Below are positions 44,133-52,270 of a DNA stretch of 64,000 nt, in pieces (positions within the stretch are counted from its first letter, which is position 1; each line of letters begins with the position of its first letter). Made by a program: the position numbers and the translations under genes. Source of the DNA: Pseudomonas versuta (GTDB taxonomy: Bacteria; Pseudomonadota; Gammaproteobacteria; Pseudomonadales; Pseudomonadaceae). The notes beneath the pieces are model-generated. The model had not been told where the DNA came from. It did not search any database and saw only the letters and a program-made list of their open reading frames with translations. The DNA lies in the NCBI RefSeq assembly GCF_001294575.1, contig NZ_CP012676.1, forward strand, positions 1,798,001-1,862,000, written 5' to 3'.

Positions 44133-45416
44133 TTAAACTTTGTTGAGTATCAGGTTGCTATAATCGCCACTTAACGAAAGCGTAAAATTATGCTGAGTGC
44201 CGTAGATGTCGATGACACTAAGTGGCATCGACAGTTTGGCATGAATTTGACTTCCCGGATTAGCGTTACGGTACATGTAAAAATAAACGTTTACACTGCT
44301 GGTGAAATGCCCAATGACCACCTCGCCGGCGCGAGGGTTAGCAATGCGTGTCTGATAATTTGGAAAGGCTATTGTCAGAAGATCGGAGAACGGCCAAAAA
44401 CTATCTGACCAGCTATAATAGTTAGGCGGCTGAGACTGTCGCGTGTGCGTTTCACCTGGATATCCCATGTACGTATGGCTTATTCTTGATTGGCCGCTTT
44501 TACCATGGCCCCAGATAGTATTCGCCCCTAGGATTGGATGGAGCTCAATGGGGTGGACTACCGACTTAATAGGAACCTTGCGCCCGCTGGGCATACGAAT
44601 ATTAAGATGATTTTCAGTGGCGTGATAATTTTGCTTGTCGAACCTATTTGATGACACGGGTGTGTGTTTAAGGTAGCCGGTGCCATCAGGTTTGCGGTCA
44701 CCAAAATTTTCGTTCGGCAGATGTGGAAAACTAATAGGCTCCACTTCAAACGAAGAGTTGAATTTCCCCAGCCGGTCACCTTGGCCCGTGTCGTCACCGA
44801 CTTCAGGGTAATTTGTACGGAACGTTGTACCGTCACCGTTGATGATACGGGCTGCCAGACGACGCGGTGCGCGTGCACCGGTTGACACATAAAACTGTAT
44901 GCACTGATAACCGTTGGGGCATTCAGCTGTGGTCTCTGTGTTATAGAGGGTCAGACTGTCAGAACCTTGACGTTCAAGTTGATCTTGAACCTGGAGAGGC
45001 AGGTTTACTTCCAATGGTTCGGCGATGTCAGCGCGGTGCTGATTGTCGCTGAACAACGCGGGCTGTTCCAGTTTCAGCGTTCTGATTGAATCAAGAAAGC
45101 CGCGATCCCAAGTATAACCTTGATGAAGCCGTGAGCTGGTCCACTCGCCGCTAAAGTTATTGGTGAAATCAATAAGAGCCGACGTGTTGTAGTCGATCAG
45201 CCGAATATTGGCGAGGTCGCTTTGAGGGATGATGGCAGGATTGCCGGATGCATCCTTGGCCGCCAGGCGAACGGTGACAAGTATCTGTTGGCGTTTGTTG
45301 TTGAGAATAGGGTAGCGGGCATTTTGCAAATGAGCATCGTTTTCAACGAAAACCCTGAAATAGGCCAACTGCTTCCAGTTGGAAGCCTGGGGCAATGTTA
45401 GATTTACTGTGTTCAT
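44133..45416 (-). CDS. Protein of unknown function, longer paralogue of the 42986 gene
   Basis: 427 residues, soluble, no signal peptide. Shares the start and end blocks with the 327-residue protein encoded downstream but has a longer middle with aromatic, Gly/Pro/Asn-rich segments (PNYYSWSDSFWPFSDLL, NTIWGHGKSGQSRISHTY) and a Cys pair in AECPNGYQCIQFYVS. The predicted beta-rich character and the pairing of two divergent copies next to RHS proteins suggest a secreted or toxin-associated complex, but there is no motif to prove it. ATG at 45416 is preceded by AAAGGGCG. The region has a lower GC content than the flanking core genes, in keeping with acquisition by transfer. Confidence 0.7.
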   Translation of the reverse strand: MNTVNLTLPQASNWKQLAYFRVFVENDAHLQNARYPILNNKRQQILVTVRLAAKDASGNPAIIPQSDLANIRLIDYNTSALIDFTNNFSGEWTSSRLHQGYTWDRGFLDSIRTLKLEQPALFSDNQHRADIAEPLEVNLPLQVQDQLERQGSDSLTLYNTETTAECPNGYQCIQFYVSTGARAPRRLAARIINGDGTTFRTNYPEVGDDTGQGDRLGKFNSSFEVEPISFPHLPNENFGDRKPDGTGYLKHTPVSSNRFDKQNYHATENHLNIRMPSGRKVPIKSVVHPIELHPILGANTIWGHGKSGQSRISHTYMGYPGETHTRQSQPPNYYSWSDSFWPFSDLLTIAFPNYQTRIANPRAGEVVIGHFTSSVNVYFYMYRNANPGSQIHAKLSMPLSVIDIYGTQHNFTLSLSGDYSNLILNKV

Positions 45417-45836
45417 GGGCGCCCTTTAATACGAGAAAAGTTGCAGAGATTAGTTTCTAATAAGCGTGCAGCGCTTTTTATCCGCACGGGTTAGAGAGTG
45501 ACCAGTCCTCTCTGGGATCAGATGTTGTCTGATGCCGCTTTAACATAAGCGTCATGTGTCGAGGTAACAATGTGCAGGGAATGTAAGTCGTGTGTTTACA
45601 TGTAAAAGAGCAGTGTATGCCTCGCACTAAAAGAGGGTCTGAATCCTCTCGATGAGTTGAGGCTCTGAAGGGGGGCACATGGACGGCGTTGCGTTTTTTA
45701 GCCTGAACGGGACCAACAATCGGTGAGTGAAGTTGCATGAGCGAACGTCATCGCTGCTGCAAGGCATGAAATAAATTTCGACATCGATAGATGAAAAGCC
45801 TCAGGTCAGAGTGACACCCATAGACGTCCCATGGCG
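45417..45836. other. Intergenic region upstream of the paralogue pair
   Basis: About 420 bases with no supported gene. It is AT-richer than its surroundings and presumably holds the promoter of the 44133 gene. It separates the accessory island from the regulator remnants to its right. Confidence 0.5.
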
Positions 45837-46226
45837 TCACAGTGCGCGGCGGCTATCTCGATACTTGTTGGGCGCTAGGCTGGTCAGGGCGCGGAACTGG
45901 CGACTGAACGCGCTGTGGTCCGTATAGCCGCAACGCAAGGCAATTTCAGTGATGGGCAGGTCGGTGTGCAGCAGTAGCCGCGACGATTCTTCAAGTCGCA
46001 CTTTGTGAATCATCTGCCGTGATTTGAGCTGGAACACCCGTTTGCAATTACGCTCCAGTTGCGCCACCGAAACACCGGCAATCGCAGTCAATTCAGCCAG
46101 GCTCAGGGGGCTGGATAAATGTTTACGTATATGTGCATCCACTGCCGCCAGTTTCTGAAAGGCCGGATGGCTAGATTGCGGCAATTGCAGATCACGGGAT
46201 ATGCCCGCCAGGCCAACAATCAGGTT
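45837..46226 (-). pseudogene. C-terminal remnant of a PAS-AraC regulator (LhpR-like)
   Basis: Retains the linker GLAGISRDLQLPQSSHPAFQ and a complete AraC DNA-binding region with two helix-turn-helices (LAELTAIAGVSVAQLERNCK; ITEIALRCGYTDHSAFSRQF). The frame upstream is closed by an in-frame TAG (about 46225) separating it from CLTHKLALRD, which belongs to the same PAS-type sensor domain, so most of the sensory part is deleted or broken. Intact proteins of this kind are near 240 residues. A TTG at 46184 opens a 115-residue frame, but expression as a functional regulator is doubtful. The PAS-AraC type occurs as regulator of hydroxyproline genes in pseudomonads, which would fit the pseudogenes at 25.8-28.5 kb. 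Confidence 0.7.
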
Positions 46227-46538
46227 CTACGTGTCGCGCAGGGCCAGCTTATGGGTCAGGCATGGTCGGTCAACTCTCGGCCACTGGCCAGCACCCGGCG
46301 GTCCTGCTCGGTGTACTGCGGCCCGAAACGCCGGGAGAAGACCATTGCGTGTGACCATCGCTCCGCGATTGCGCTGGAATATCACCAGGCCTTCGGCTTC
46401 GAGACGCTTGAGGGCTTCTCGTACCGGGATTTTGCTGACGTTGAACGGGCGGGCAATATCGTCCTGGCGAATCGGTTCATGTTCATCGAAATGCCCGGCG
46501 ACGATAGCGTCGCGCAGATGCAGCATTGAGCCTTTCAT
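46227..46538 (-). pseudogene. N-terminal GntR winged-helix fragment fused to AraC-sensor debris
   Basis: The first 65 or so residues are a GntR-type DNA-binding domain (LRDAIVAGHFDEHEPIRQDD, VSKIPVREALKRLEAEGLVI, RNRGAMVTR). After that the effector-binding domain is missing; in another frame the DNA encodes RRFGPQYTEQDRRVLASGRE, a piece of the PAS sensor of the AraC gene, and the frame ends with CLTHKLALRDT and TAG. So two different regulator genes were joined by a deletion. ATG at 46538 overlaps the stop of the preceding small gene. A free winged-helix could still bind DNA but cannot sense a ligand. Confidence 0.7.
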
Positions 46539-46954
46539 TCGTCCACCGGGTACAGGGTGATTGATAGATCAATGCCCAAAACCTGCATTCGGGCCAAGGT
46601 CCGTAGGGATAGCTGATTAGAAAGCGTGCCGGGTGCAATCGCACTGCGATAACCGATGTCCAGGGTCTTTGTGGAGCATGCCTGCCACAGGGCGTGTAAT
46701 GGCGGGTCAAGCTGCTCGATGGCACTGAGCAAGGCATTGATACTTTGTTCCGGGGTGTCGTAATTTCCCTCGGGGCCAAAAGCTTCAAACCTGGCGTGAT
46801 AGCCAAGAGGATCCATGTCGCCCACATGCAAACAGCAGATTGACGCAGCCTTGATGTGCGAAGGGGCCAAGGCTTGTGCGAGTGAAGCCAGATCGGTCGT
46901 GGCAATGAGTTCCAGATCGGTATTGAGGTATTGCACTGGGTGTTGATTGTCCAT
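46535..46954 (-). CDS. Conserved small protein of unknown function
   Basis: 139-residue soluble protein with no recognised domain. Begins DNQHPVQYLNTDLELIATTD and contains CCLHVGDMDPLGYHARFEAF, DTPEQSINALLSAIEQL and DIGYRSAIAPGTLSNQLS. Its good codon use and even amino-acid composition support a real gene. ATG at 46954 is preferred to the in-frame start at 47059, which would add a Cys/Pro-rich stretch. Its TGA overlaps the ATG of the broken GntR fragment, so before the deletion the two may have formed an operon. Confidence 0.65.
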   Translation of the reverse strand: MDNQHPVQYLNTDLELIATTDLASLAQALAPSHIKAASICCLHVGDMDPLGYHARFEAFGPEGNYDTPEQSINALLSAIEQLDPPLHALWQACSTKTLDIGYRSAIAPGTLSNQLSLRTLARMQVLGIDLSITLYPVDE

Positions 46955-47193
46955 ATGCGCAGGGCTCACTGGTTGGTAAGTGACAGGCAGCAAACCGCAA
47001 GATACGCGGATTGGTCGACAGGCATCCGGCAAGAATATTTCAAGAAACAACAGTGGCATGTTGAACCGCTGATAACCCCTCGACCACTCTGGGTGGGCCT
47101 TGCAGCCATGTTTGTGCGGTGTCTGTCACACAGCCTGATCGCTGTGACCGTGATGCCGGGGGGCGTATTGGCGCAAGCGCCGGAGCTGTGGGC

Positions 47194-48477
47194 TCAGTGG
47201 GAGGAGGTGGCCGATTTACCCGCAACACATGCCGGCGAGTCAGGCATTTGTCGCAGTGTGCCGGCCCAGAATCCCAGGGCCAGCACACTGACTGCGGCGC
47301 CCAGCAGGCATACGCCCGACCAGCCGGACGTGGCATACACCGAGGTTGATGCGAGCGCCCCCAGTCCGCTGCCTGTTGCGTAAAACAGCATGTAGCAGCC
47401 CACTACCCGGCTATGGGAGTCGGGGTGCGCACTGAAAATCATGCTTTGATTGGTGACATGAATGGCCTGCGCACTAAGATCCAGAAGCACAACGCCGACT
47501 ATCAGCCACACCATCGAGCTGCGGGTGAACCACAGTGCCAGCCAGGCCAGGATTAACAGCCCCAGTGACAGGCCGCTGGTCCACTGGCCCAGCCCTTTGT
47601 CGGCCCAGGCTCCGGCCCGCGCGGCAGCGAGTGCGCCCACCACGCCGACCAGGCCAAAGGTGCCAATAGTCGTGTGTGAATAACCGTAAGGCGGGCTGAT
47701 CAGGAGAAACACCAGCGCGCTCCAGAAAATGCTCAGTACGGCAAATATCAACAAGGCGATGACGCCGCGGATCTGCAGTACCCGGTCCTGAATGAGCAGG
47801 GTAAACATCGACCGCACCAGCCCGGGGTAAGACATCGTCAGCGCCCTTGGCCGCTGCGCGGGAAGAACCCGCCACAGAATCACGCCCAGTGCCAACATTG
47901 CCAGCGATGACCCCAGGTAAACCCAGCGCCACCCGGCCAGGTCAGAGATCAGCCCGGCGGCCAGACGGGAGAGCAACAGACCGATGACAACCCCGCCCTG
48001 AACGGACCCCACCACCCGGCCCCGTTCCTGCGGCAAGCAGGCGGTGGCGGCATAGGCAATCAAACCCTGGGTCATGGCAGTGCCCAGCAAACCGATGGCC
48101 AGCATGGCGCAGAACATCACTGCCGGGGAGCGGGTAAGGCCGACGCACACCAGGCCTGCGATCAGTACCGCCAGTTGGGCCAGCATCAAGCGGCGGCGAT
48201 CCAGCTGATCGCCCAGTGGCACGATCAGCAGCAATGCCAGCACGCTGCCGATTTGCGTTGCAGTGATCACGCCACCGACCCTGGCATGACTGATCGCAAA
48301 GTCGGTGGCCAGTTGATCCAGCAGCGGTTGTGCATAGTAAACATTGGCCACGCTTAGCCCGCTGGCACAGGCAAATAACCGGACCAGCGCCCCCGGCATG
48401 CGCTTGCCGGTGGTCTCGAGCGCTGCTGGATCGGGCCGGGGAACTTGATCAAGGGCCAAGAGCGGATCTCCGTTCAA
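47194..48477 (-). CDS. Major facilitator superfamily transporter
   Basis: About 427 residues with 12 predicted helices. Family features include ASGLSVANVYYAQPLLDQLA near the N-terminus, the loop motif GDQLDRRRLMLAQLAVLIAG, and LPQERGRVVGSVQGGVVIGL, typical of YgaY/sugar-efflux-like drug exporters. The upstream frame extends to 48675, but it would overlap the divergent regulator gene by 100 bases; a TTG at 48477 gives a normal N-terminus and leaves a 98-base promoter gap (an ATG at about 48405 is another option). Divergent from an HxlR regulator, which probably controls it. Exported substrate unknown. Confidence 0.82.
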   Translation of the reverse strand: MNGDPLLALDQVPRPDPAALETTGKRMPGALVRLFACASGLSVANVYYAQPLLDQLATDFAISHARVGGVITATQIGSVLALLLIVPLGDQLDRRRLMLAQLAVLIAGLVCVGLTRSPAVMFCAMLAIGLLGTAMTQGLIAYAATACLPQERGRVVGSVQGGVVIGLLLSRLAAGLISDLAGWRWVYLGSSLAMLALGVILWRVLPAQRPRALTMSYPGLVRSMFTLLIQDRVLQIRGVIALLIFAVLSIFWSALVFLLISPPYGYSHTTIGTFGLVGVVGALAAARAGAWADKGLGQWTSGLSLGLLILAWLALWFTRSSMVWLIVGVVLLDLSAQAIHVTNQSMIFSAHPDSHSRVVGCYMLFYATGSGLGALASTSVYATSGWSGVCLLGAAVSVLALGFWAGTLRQMPDSPACVAGKSATSSH

Positions 48478-48575
48478 TGTAGTTTCAAATAAAGACTTGT
48501 TTGATTCTAGGGCAACTAGTCTTAAAATGAAACTTGTTGCACAGAGAAGACCCGAAACTGTATGGAGCAACCTAT

Positions 48576-49022
48576 ATGACCAAGCATCAGATGCGCCCGG
48601 CCCCCACGTGCCCGGTGGCCCGTTCTGTGGAGGTAATCGCAGATCGCTGGGCGTTGTTGATTGTGCGTGACGCATTTGACGGCGTGCGTCGCTTTGGTGA
48701 TTTCCAGCAGGGCCTGGGGGTGGCGCGCAGCGTTTTGGCGAACCGGCTCAAGAGCCTGGTAGAGGCTGGTATTTTTCAAGTACAACCGGCTTCTGACGGC
48801 ACCTCGTATCAGGAATACGTGCTTACCCCGCAAGGTCAAAGCCTGTTCCCGGTGGTGGTGGCGTTAAGGCAATGGGGCGAGCGCTACCTGTTCGGACCGC
48901 ACGAAGAGCACTCGCAACTGGTGGACACGGCCACCGGGCAGCCCTTGCCTTTGATGCAGCCCCTGGCAGCAGATGGACGGGCGATCGCGCCTGAACAAGC
49001 CCGGGTCAATAAAGTTGTGTGA
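48576..49022 (+). CDS. HxlR-family winged-helix regulator
   Basis: 148 residues with the HxlR signature: CPVARSVEVIADRWALLIVR, FGDFQQGLGVARSVLANRLK, YVLTPQGQSLFPVVVALRQW. ATG at 48576 precedes this block; an upstream TTG at 48534 is unlikely. The family usually senses redox or reactive electrophiles through the N-terminal Cys and represses a neighbouring transporter or reductase. It is divergent from the MFS gene, the likely target. Ends 33 bases before the convergent acetyltransferase gene. Confidence 0.88.
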   Translation: MTKHQMRPAPTCPVARSVEVIADRWALLIVRDAFDGVRRFGDFQQGLGVARSVLANRLKSLVEAGIFQVQPASDGTSYQEYVLTPQGQSLFPVVVALRQWGERYLFGPHEEHSQLVDTATGQPLPLMQPLAADGRAIAPEQARVNKVV

Positions 49023-49055
49023 GTCATGGCGGCTGGCGGGTGACCTGTACCGCGC

Positions 49056-49556
49056 CTAGCCGATATAAGAAAAAACCGCGTACTCAAAACCGTTGAACTC
49101 GAATGAGGCGACTTTTTTCATGCCCATTTTCAAATGCGCCCGCAGCGACGGCTGGTTGTCATTGCGGATGAAAAGAATCCCCTCGCGCCCGGGTTCAAGG
49201 CGCCGCAGTTCAGCGAACATTATTTGCGCCAGGCCCTTGCCGCGTTCCTCTTCCCCGACACAGACCGGACCATATACATAGGCATCGGGCGTGCCGTGAT
49301 AGGCGTTGAACATAGCCTTTACAACGGGGATGTCCGCGTTCACCTCCCGGGAGGAGGTTAACAGGAAGCCGGTGACGCGCCCGTCACGGCGGGCAACGAT
49401 CAGTGGCATGTCCTGCATCATTTTTGCCAGGCGCTCCGCTGACAGACTTGCCGCCAGTGCTCCGCCCCGTGCTGTCTGATTGGCGGCCTGAAGTTCGAGA
49501 ATGCCGTGCATATCGGCGATGTCGGCTCTGCTTACACCGGTGTCATGTCCGCTCAT
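49056..49556 (-). CDS. GNAT-family N-acetyltransferase
   Basis: 166 residues with the acetyl-CoA-binding region VYGPVCVGEEERGKGLAQIM (the R/Q-x-x-G-x-G/A type motif in ERGKGLA) and a typical C-terminal block FIRNDNQPSLRAHLKMGMKK. The substrate is not predictable. Transcribed alone, convergent with the HxlR regulator; no antibiotic or toxin marker lies next to it. Confidence 0.85.
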   Translation of the reverse strand: MSGHDTGVSRADIADMHGILELQAANQTARGGALAASLSAERLAKMMQDMPLIVARRDGRVTGFLLTSSREVNADIPVVKAMFNAYHGTPDAYVYGPVCVGEEERGKGLAQIMFAELRRLEPGREGILFIRNDNQPSLRAHLKMGMKKVASFEFNGFEYAVFSYIG

Positions 49557-49650
49557 ACCGATATCCCTGTGGGTTGAAGTGGCGGGGCGCTATGTAGTGT
49601 TGCGCATCAGGCTAGCAGGTAAAGAAACCGTGCAAGCCCTGGAACCCGGC

Positions 49651-50292
49651 CTATGACCGGGCCTGGGCGATCAGGCAATCACCGTGAGCGTCTTGCTCAA
49701 GCAAAACCAGCGCTCCGACGATGAGTGCGTGCATGCCCTGGGCCAGCTCGGCCTCCATCTCGGCTTCTTCCGCTGCACGTTCAGCCTCTTCGGCCCCCCG
49801 GCCGGTAACCGAGTACACGGTGTCGGCCACGGCAATACCGTGGAAGGCCACCGTCGCCAGCAACCAGCGCGCGTGTTGCTTTGAAATGCCATAGACCTGA
49901 GCGATATGGCTCTGATGCTCTTCGATCTTGGCGAGCATCGGTTGTGTCGCGGCCAGCCTGCGGATGACGTAAGGCGTCAGCCCGGGGTGGGCCTTGACGA
50001 ACACCCGCACCGAGGTGGCAAACACAATCATGTATTCCTTCAAGCCGCTACGCCGCTCAGCGTCGGCCCGGGGGAACTGCCAGCGGGTAAAGATCTCCTC
50101 TGCGACCATGCTTTTGAGGGCTTCCAGGTTGGCAACGTGCTTGTAGAGCGCCATATGACTGACCCCCAATGCGGCAGCAACGCCGACAAAGGTAATGCTC
50201 GGCAAGCCGATCTCGATGCCTGCTTCGACAATACGTTCCCGGGTGATGGTGCGGGGACGGCCTCGGGTAGCGGGTGGTTGTGACGCTGTCAT
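49651..50292 (-). CDS. TetR-family transcriptional repressor
   Basis: 213 residues. N-terminal helix-turn-helix: RERIVEAGIEIGLPSITFVG, VAAALGVSHMALYKHVANLE (about 20-60), preceded by the basic RGRPRTITRE. The C-terminal ligand domain includes an acidic stretch rich in Glu and Ala (about 175-195). It is divergent from the siderophore transport operon at 50483, with a TTAGTT inverted repeat in between, so it probably represses that operon in response to a ligand rather than iron alone. Confidence 0.87.
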   Translation of the reverse strand: MTASQPPATRGRPRTITRERIVEAGIEIGLPSITFVGVAAALGVSHMALYKHVANLEALKSMVAEEIFTRWQFPRADAERRSGLKEYMIVFATSVRVFVKAHPGLTPYVIRRLAATQPMLAKIEEHQSHIAQVYGISKQHARWLLATVAFHGIAVADTVYSVTGRGAEEAERAAEEAEMEAELAQGMHALIVGALVLLEQDAHGDCLIAQARS

Positions 50293-50347
50293 GACGGATC
50301 CTTGAACGGTGGTGACAGTCTTGTAGCTGTCTTGCCAGTATTTCGCA

Positions 50348-50374
50348 AATTAGTTTATAGTCATGCAACTAATT
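50348..50374. promoter_or_regulatory. Candidate TetR operator
   Basis: AATTAGTT-N11-AACTAATT is an exact inverted repeat in the divergent gap between tetR and the ABC operon, overlapping a TTTATAGT sequence that could be a -10 box. Confidence 0.5.
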
Positions 50375-50482
50375 AAGTTTCTGATTCAGGAGCCCGTTTC
50401 ATGTGAGCCAGCGCGCCTTGTATTGCCCCAAGGGCAGGCGCGAACCATCCCTCTCTTCTGAATTTCCGGACATCTGAATTCT

Positions 50483-52270
50483 ATGGACACTCATGACAAG
50501 GCCTCGACCAGACCCAAGGTGCGCGGCCCGATCAGCCAGATACTGCAGCCTGTGCGTGGGCGACTGATCGTTGCCGGCCTGCTCGCGGCAGCGGGCGCGA
50601 TGCTGACGCTGGTGCCGCTGGCCGGTATCGCCCATATCGGCAAAATGGCGTTGGCTGATAACGGGCTTGACCCGGCACAGGTGTGGTGGGCGCTGATGGC
50701 AGGAGTGGCCAGCCTGTGCGCCGGGATGTTGCTGATATCCGGCGCGGAGCTGCTCGCCCACCTGGCGGACAACCGCATTACCCATCACCTGCGCCGGGCG
50801 CTTGTGCAGCGACTCAGCAGCGTGCCCCTGGGCTGGTTCACCAGTCGGGCGTCGGGCGAGGTCAAGCAGGCGATGCAGGACGACATCAACACATTGCACA
50901 GCCTTACCGCGCATTTCTTCACGACATCGGGGCGTGCGCTCGGCGCAGTTCTGATCTCGCTGATCTACCTGTTCACCATGGACTGGCGCATGGCAATTGT
51001 CTCGCTCCTGCCGTTCCCCGGATTCTTCCTGTTTTTTGCCCGGGCGATGAAGGCCAGCCAGACCAACATGCAGGCGTTCACCGCCGGTATGGGGCGCATC
51101 GATAACTCGGTGGTCGAGTTCGTCAACGGCATCGCGGTGGTCAAGTCATTCAGTACCGGTACCAGGGCACACAGCAGCTACCGCGAGGCAATTGATGCCT
51201 TCGCCCTGGCCTTTATCGGATTCACCCGGCCTCTGGTGGCTCCGATGGCCAATGCTAACGCAATGATTGCCCCGGTGACGGTACTCGGCGTGGTACTGGT
51301 TTTCGGCACGTTGTTCGTGGGGCTGGGTTGGATCGCGGCGCCGGATGTGCTGCCGTTTGCCCTGGTGACTCCGGGGCTGTGCGGGCCGCTGCTGTTGCTG
51401 CACTACATCACCCATGACCTCAACCACGCCACCGGTGCTGCCCGGCGCGTTCAGGCCCTGCTGGATACCCCCGTGCTGGAGCAACCGGCGCCCGGCATGC
51501 CGCAGTCGCCTAAGGGTAACGAGATCCGCTTCGAAGGTGTTGGCTACGGCTATGACACCGGGCGCCGGGTACTCGCGGATGTCAGCTTCACGCTCAAGCC
51601 CGGTACCACCACGGCCATTGTCGGGCGCTCCGGTTCCGGTAAGTCGACCCTGGCCCGACTGCTGCTGCGCTTCTTCGACCCCACGCAAGGGCGCGTCACA
51701 CTCGGAGGTGTGGATCTGCGCGAGATTGAAACCTGCAGCCTCTACCGGCATATCGGTTTTGTTTTGCAGGAGGTGCGCCTGATCCATGCCAGCGTGCGCG
51801 ACAACATTGCGCTGGGCAGACCATCGGCCAGCCAGCAGCAGATCGAGGACGCAGCGCGCACCGCCAACATCCACCAGCGCATTCTGGAGTTGCCGCGCGG
51901 CTATGACTCGGTGGTCGGTGAGGATGCACAGTTCAGCGGCGGCGAGCAGCAGCGCGTGAGCATCGCCCGCGCCGTGCTGCTCGATCCGCCCGTGCTGGTG
52001 CTTGACGAAGCCACGGCGGCGGCCGATGCACAAAGCGAAGTCGCGATCCAGGATGCGTTGTCGCGCTTTGCCGCAGGCCGAACCCTGTTGGTCATTGCCC
52101 ACCGGCTCGACAGCATCATGCACGCCGACCAGATCATCGTGCTCGACAACGGCATTGTTCATGAACAGGGCCGCCATGACGAACTGCTCTTGCGCAAGGG
52201 GCTCTATGCGCACCTGTGGGCGCAGGGTGGCTATTCACAATCTGCAGATCTGGCGGTGTCGTCATGCTGA
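50483..52270 (+). CDS. Fused permease/ATPase ABC transporter, YbtP/IrtA-like
   Basis: 595-residue half-transporter: six transmembrane helices (about 25-320; for example RLIVAGLLAAAGAMLTLVPL, GLGWIAAPDVLPFALVTPG), then an ATPase with Walker A GRSGSGKSTL (about 378), signature SGGEQQRVS, Walker B VLVLDEAT and the His of VIAHRLD. It overlaps the next, similar gene by seven bases, so the pair most likely forms a heterodimer. Paired fused ABC proteins next to siderophore genes (YbtPQ, IrtAB, PvdE-like arrangements) import ferric siderophores despite an exporter fold; here the operon also has a binding-protein-dependent importer, so export or cytosolic handling is also possible. Confidence 0.85.
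   Translation: MDTHDKASTRPKVRGPISQILQPVRGRLIVAGLLAAAGAMLTLVPLAGIAHIGKMALADNGLDPAQVWWALMAGVASLCAGMLLISGAELLAHLADNRITHHLRRALVQRLSSVPLGWFTSRASGEVKQAMQDDINTLHSLTAHFFTTSGRALGAVLISLIYLFTMDWRMAIVSLLPFPGFFLFFARAMKASQTNMQAFTAGMGRIDNSVVEFVNGIAVVKSFSTGTRAHSSYREAIDAFALAFIGFTRPLVAPMANANAMIAPVTVLGVVLVFGTLFVGLGWIAAPDVLPFALVTPGLCGPLLLLHYITHDLNHATGAARRVQALLDTPVLEQPAPGMPQSPKGNEIRFEGVGYGYDTGRRVLADVSFTLKPGTTTAIVGRSGSGKSTLARLLLRFFDPTQGRVTLGGVDLREIETCSLYRHIGFVLQEVRLIHASVRDNIALGRPSASQQQIEDAARTANIHQRILELPRGYDSVVGEDAQFSGGEQQRVSIARAVLLDPPVLVLDEATAAADAQSEVAIQDALSRFAAGRTLLVIAHRLDSIMHADQIIVLDNGIVHEQGRHDELLLRKGLYAHLWAQGGYSQSADLAVSSC

Noticed and set aside
48478..48675. N-terminal extension of the MFS gene
   Set aside because: Would overlap the divergent HxlR gene and adds residues without transporter character.
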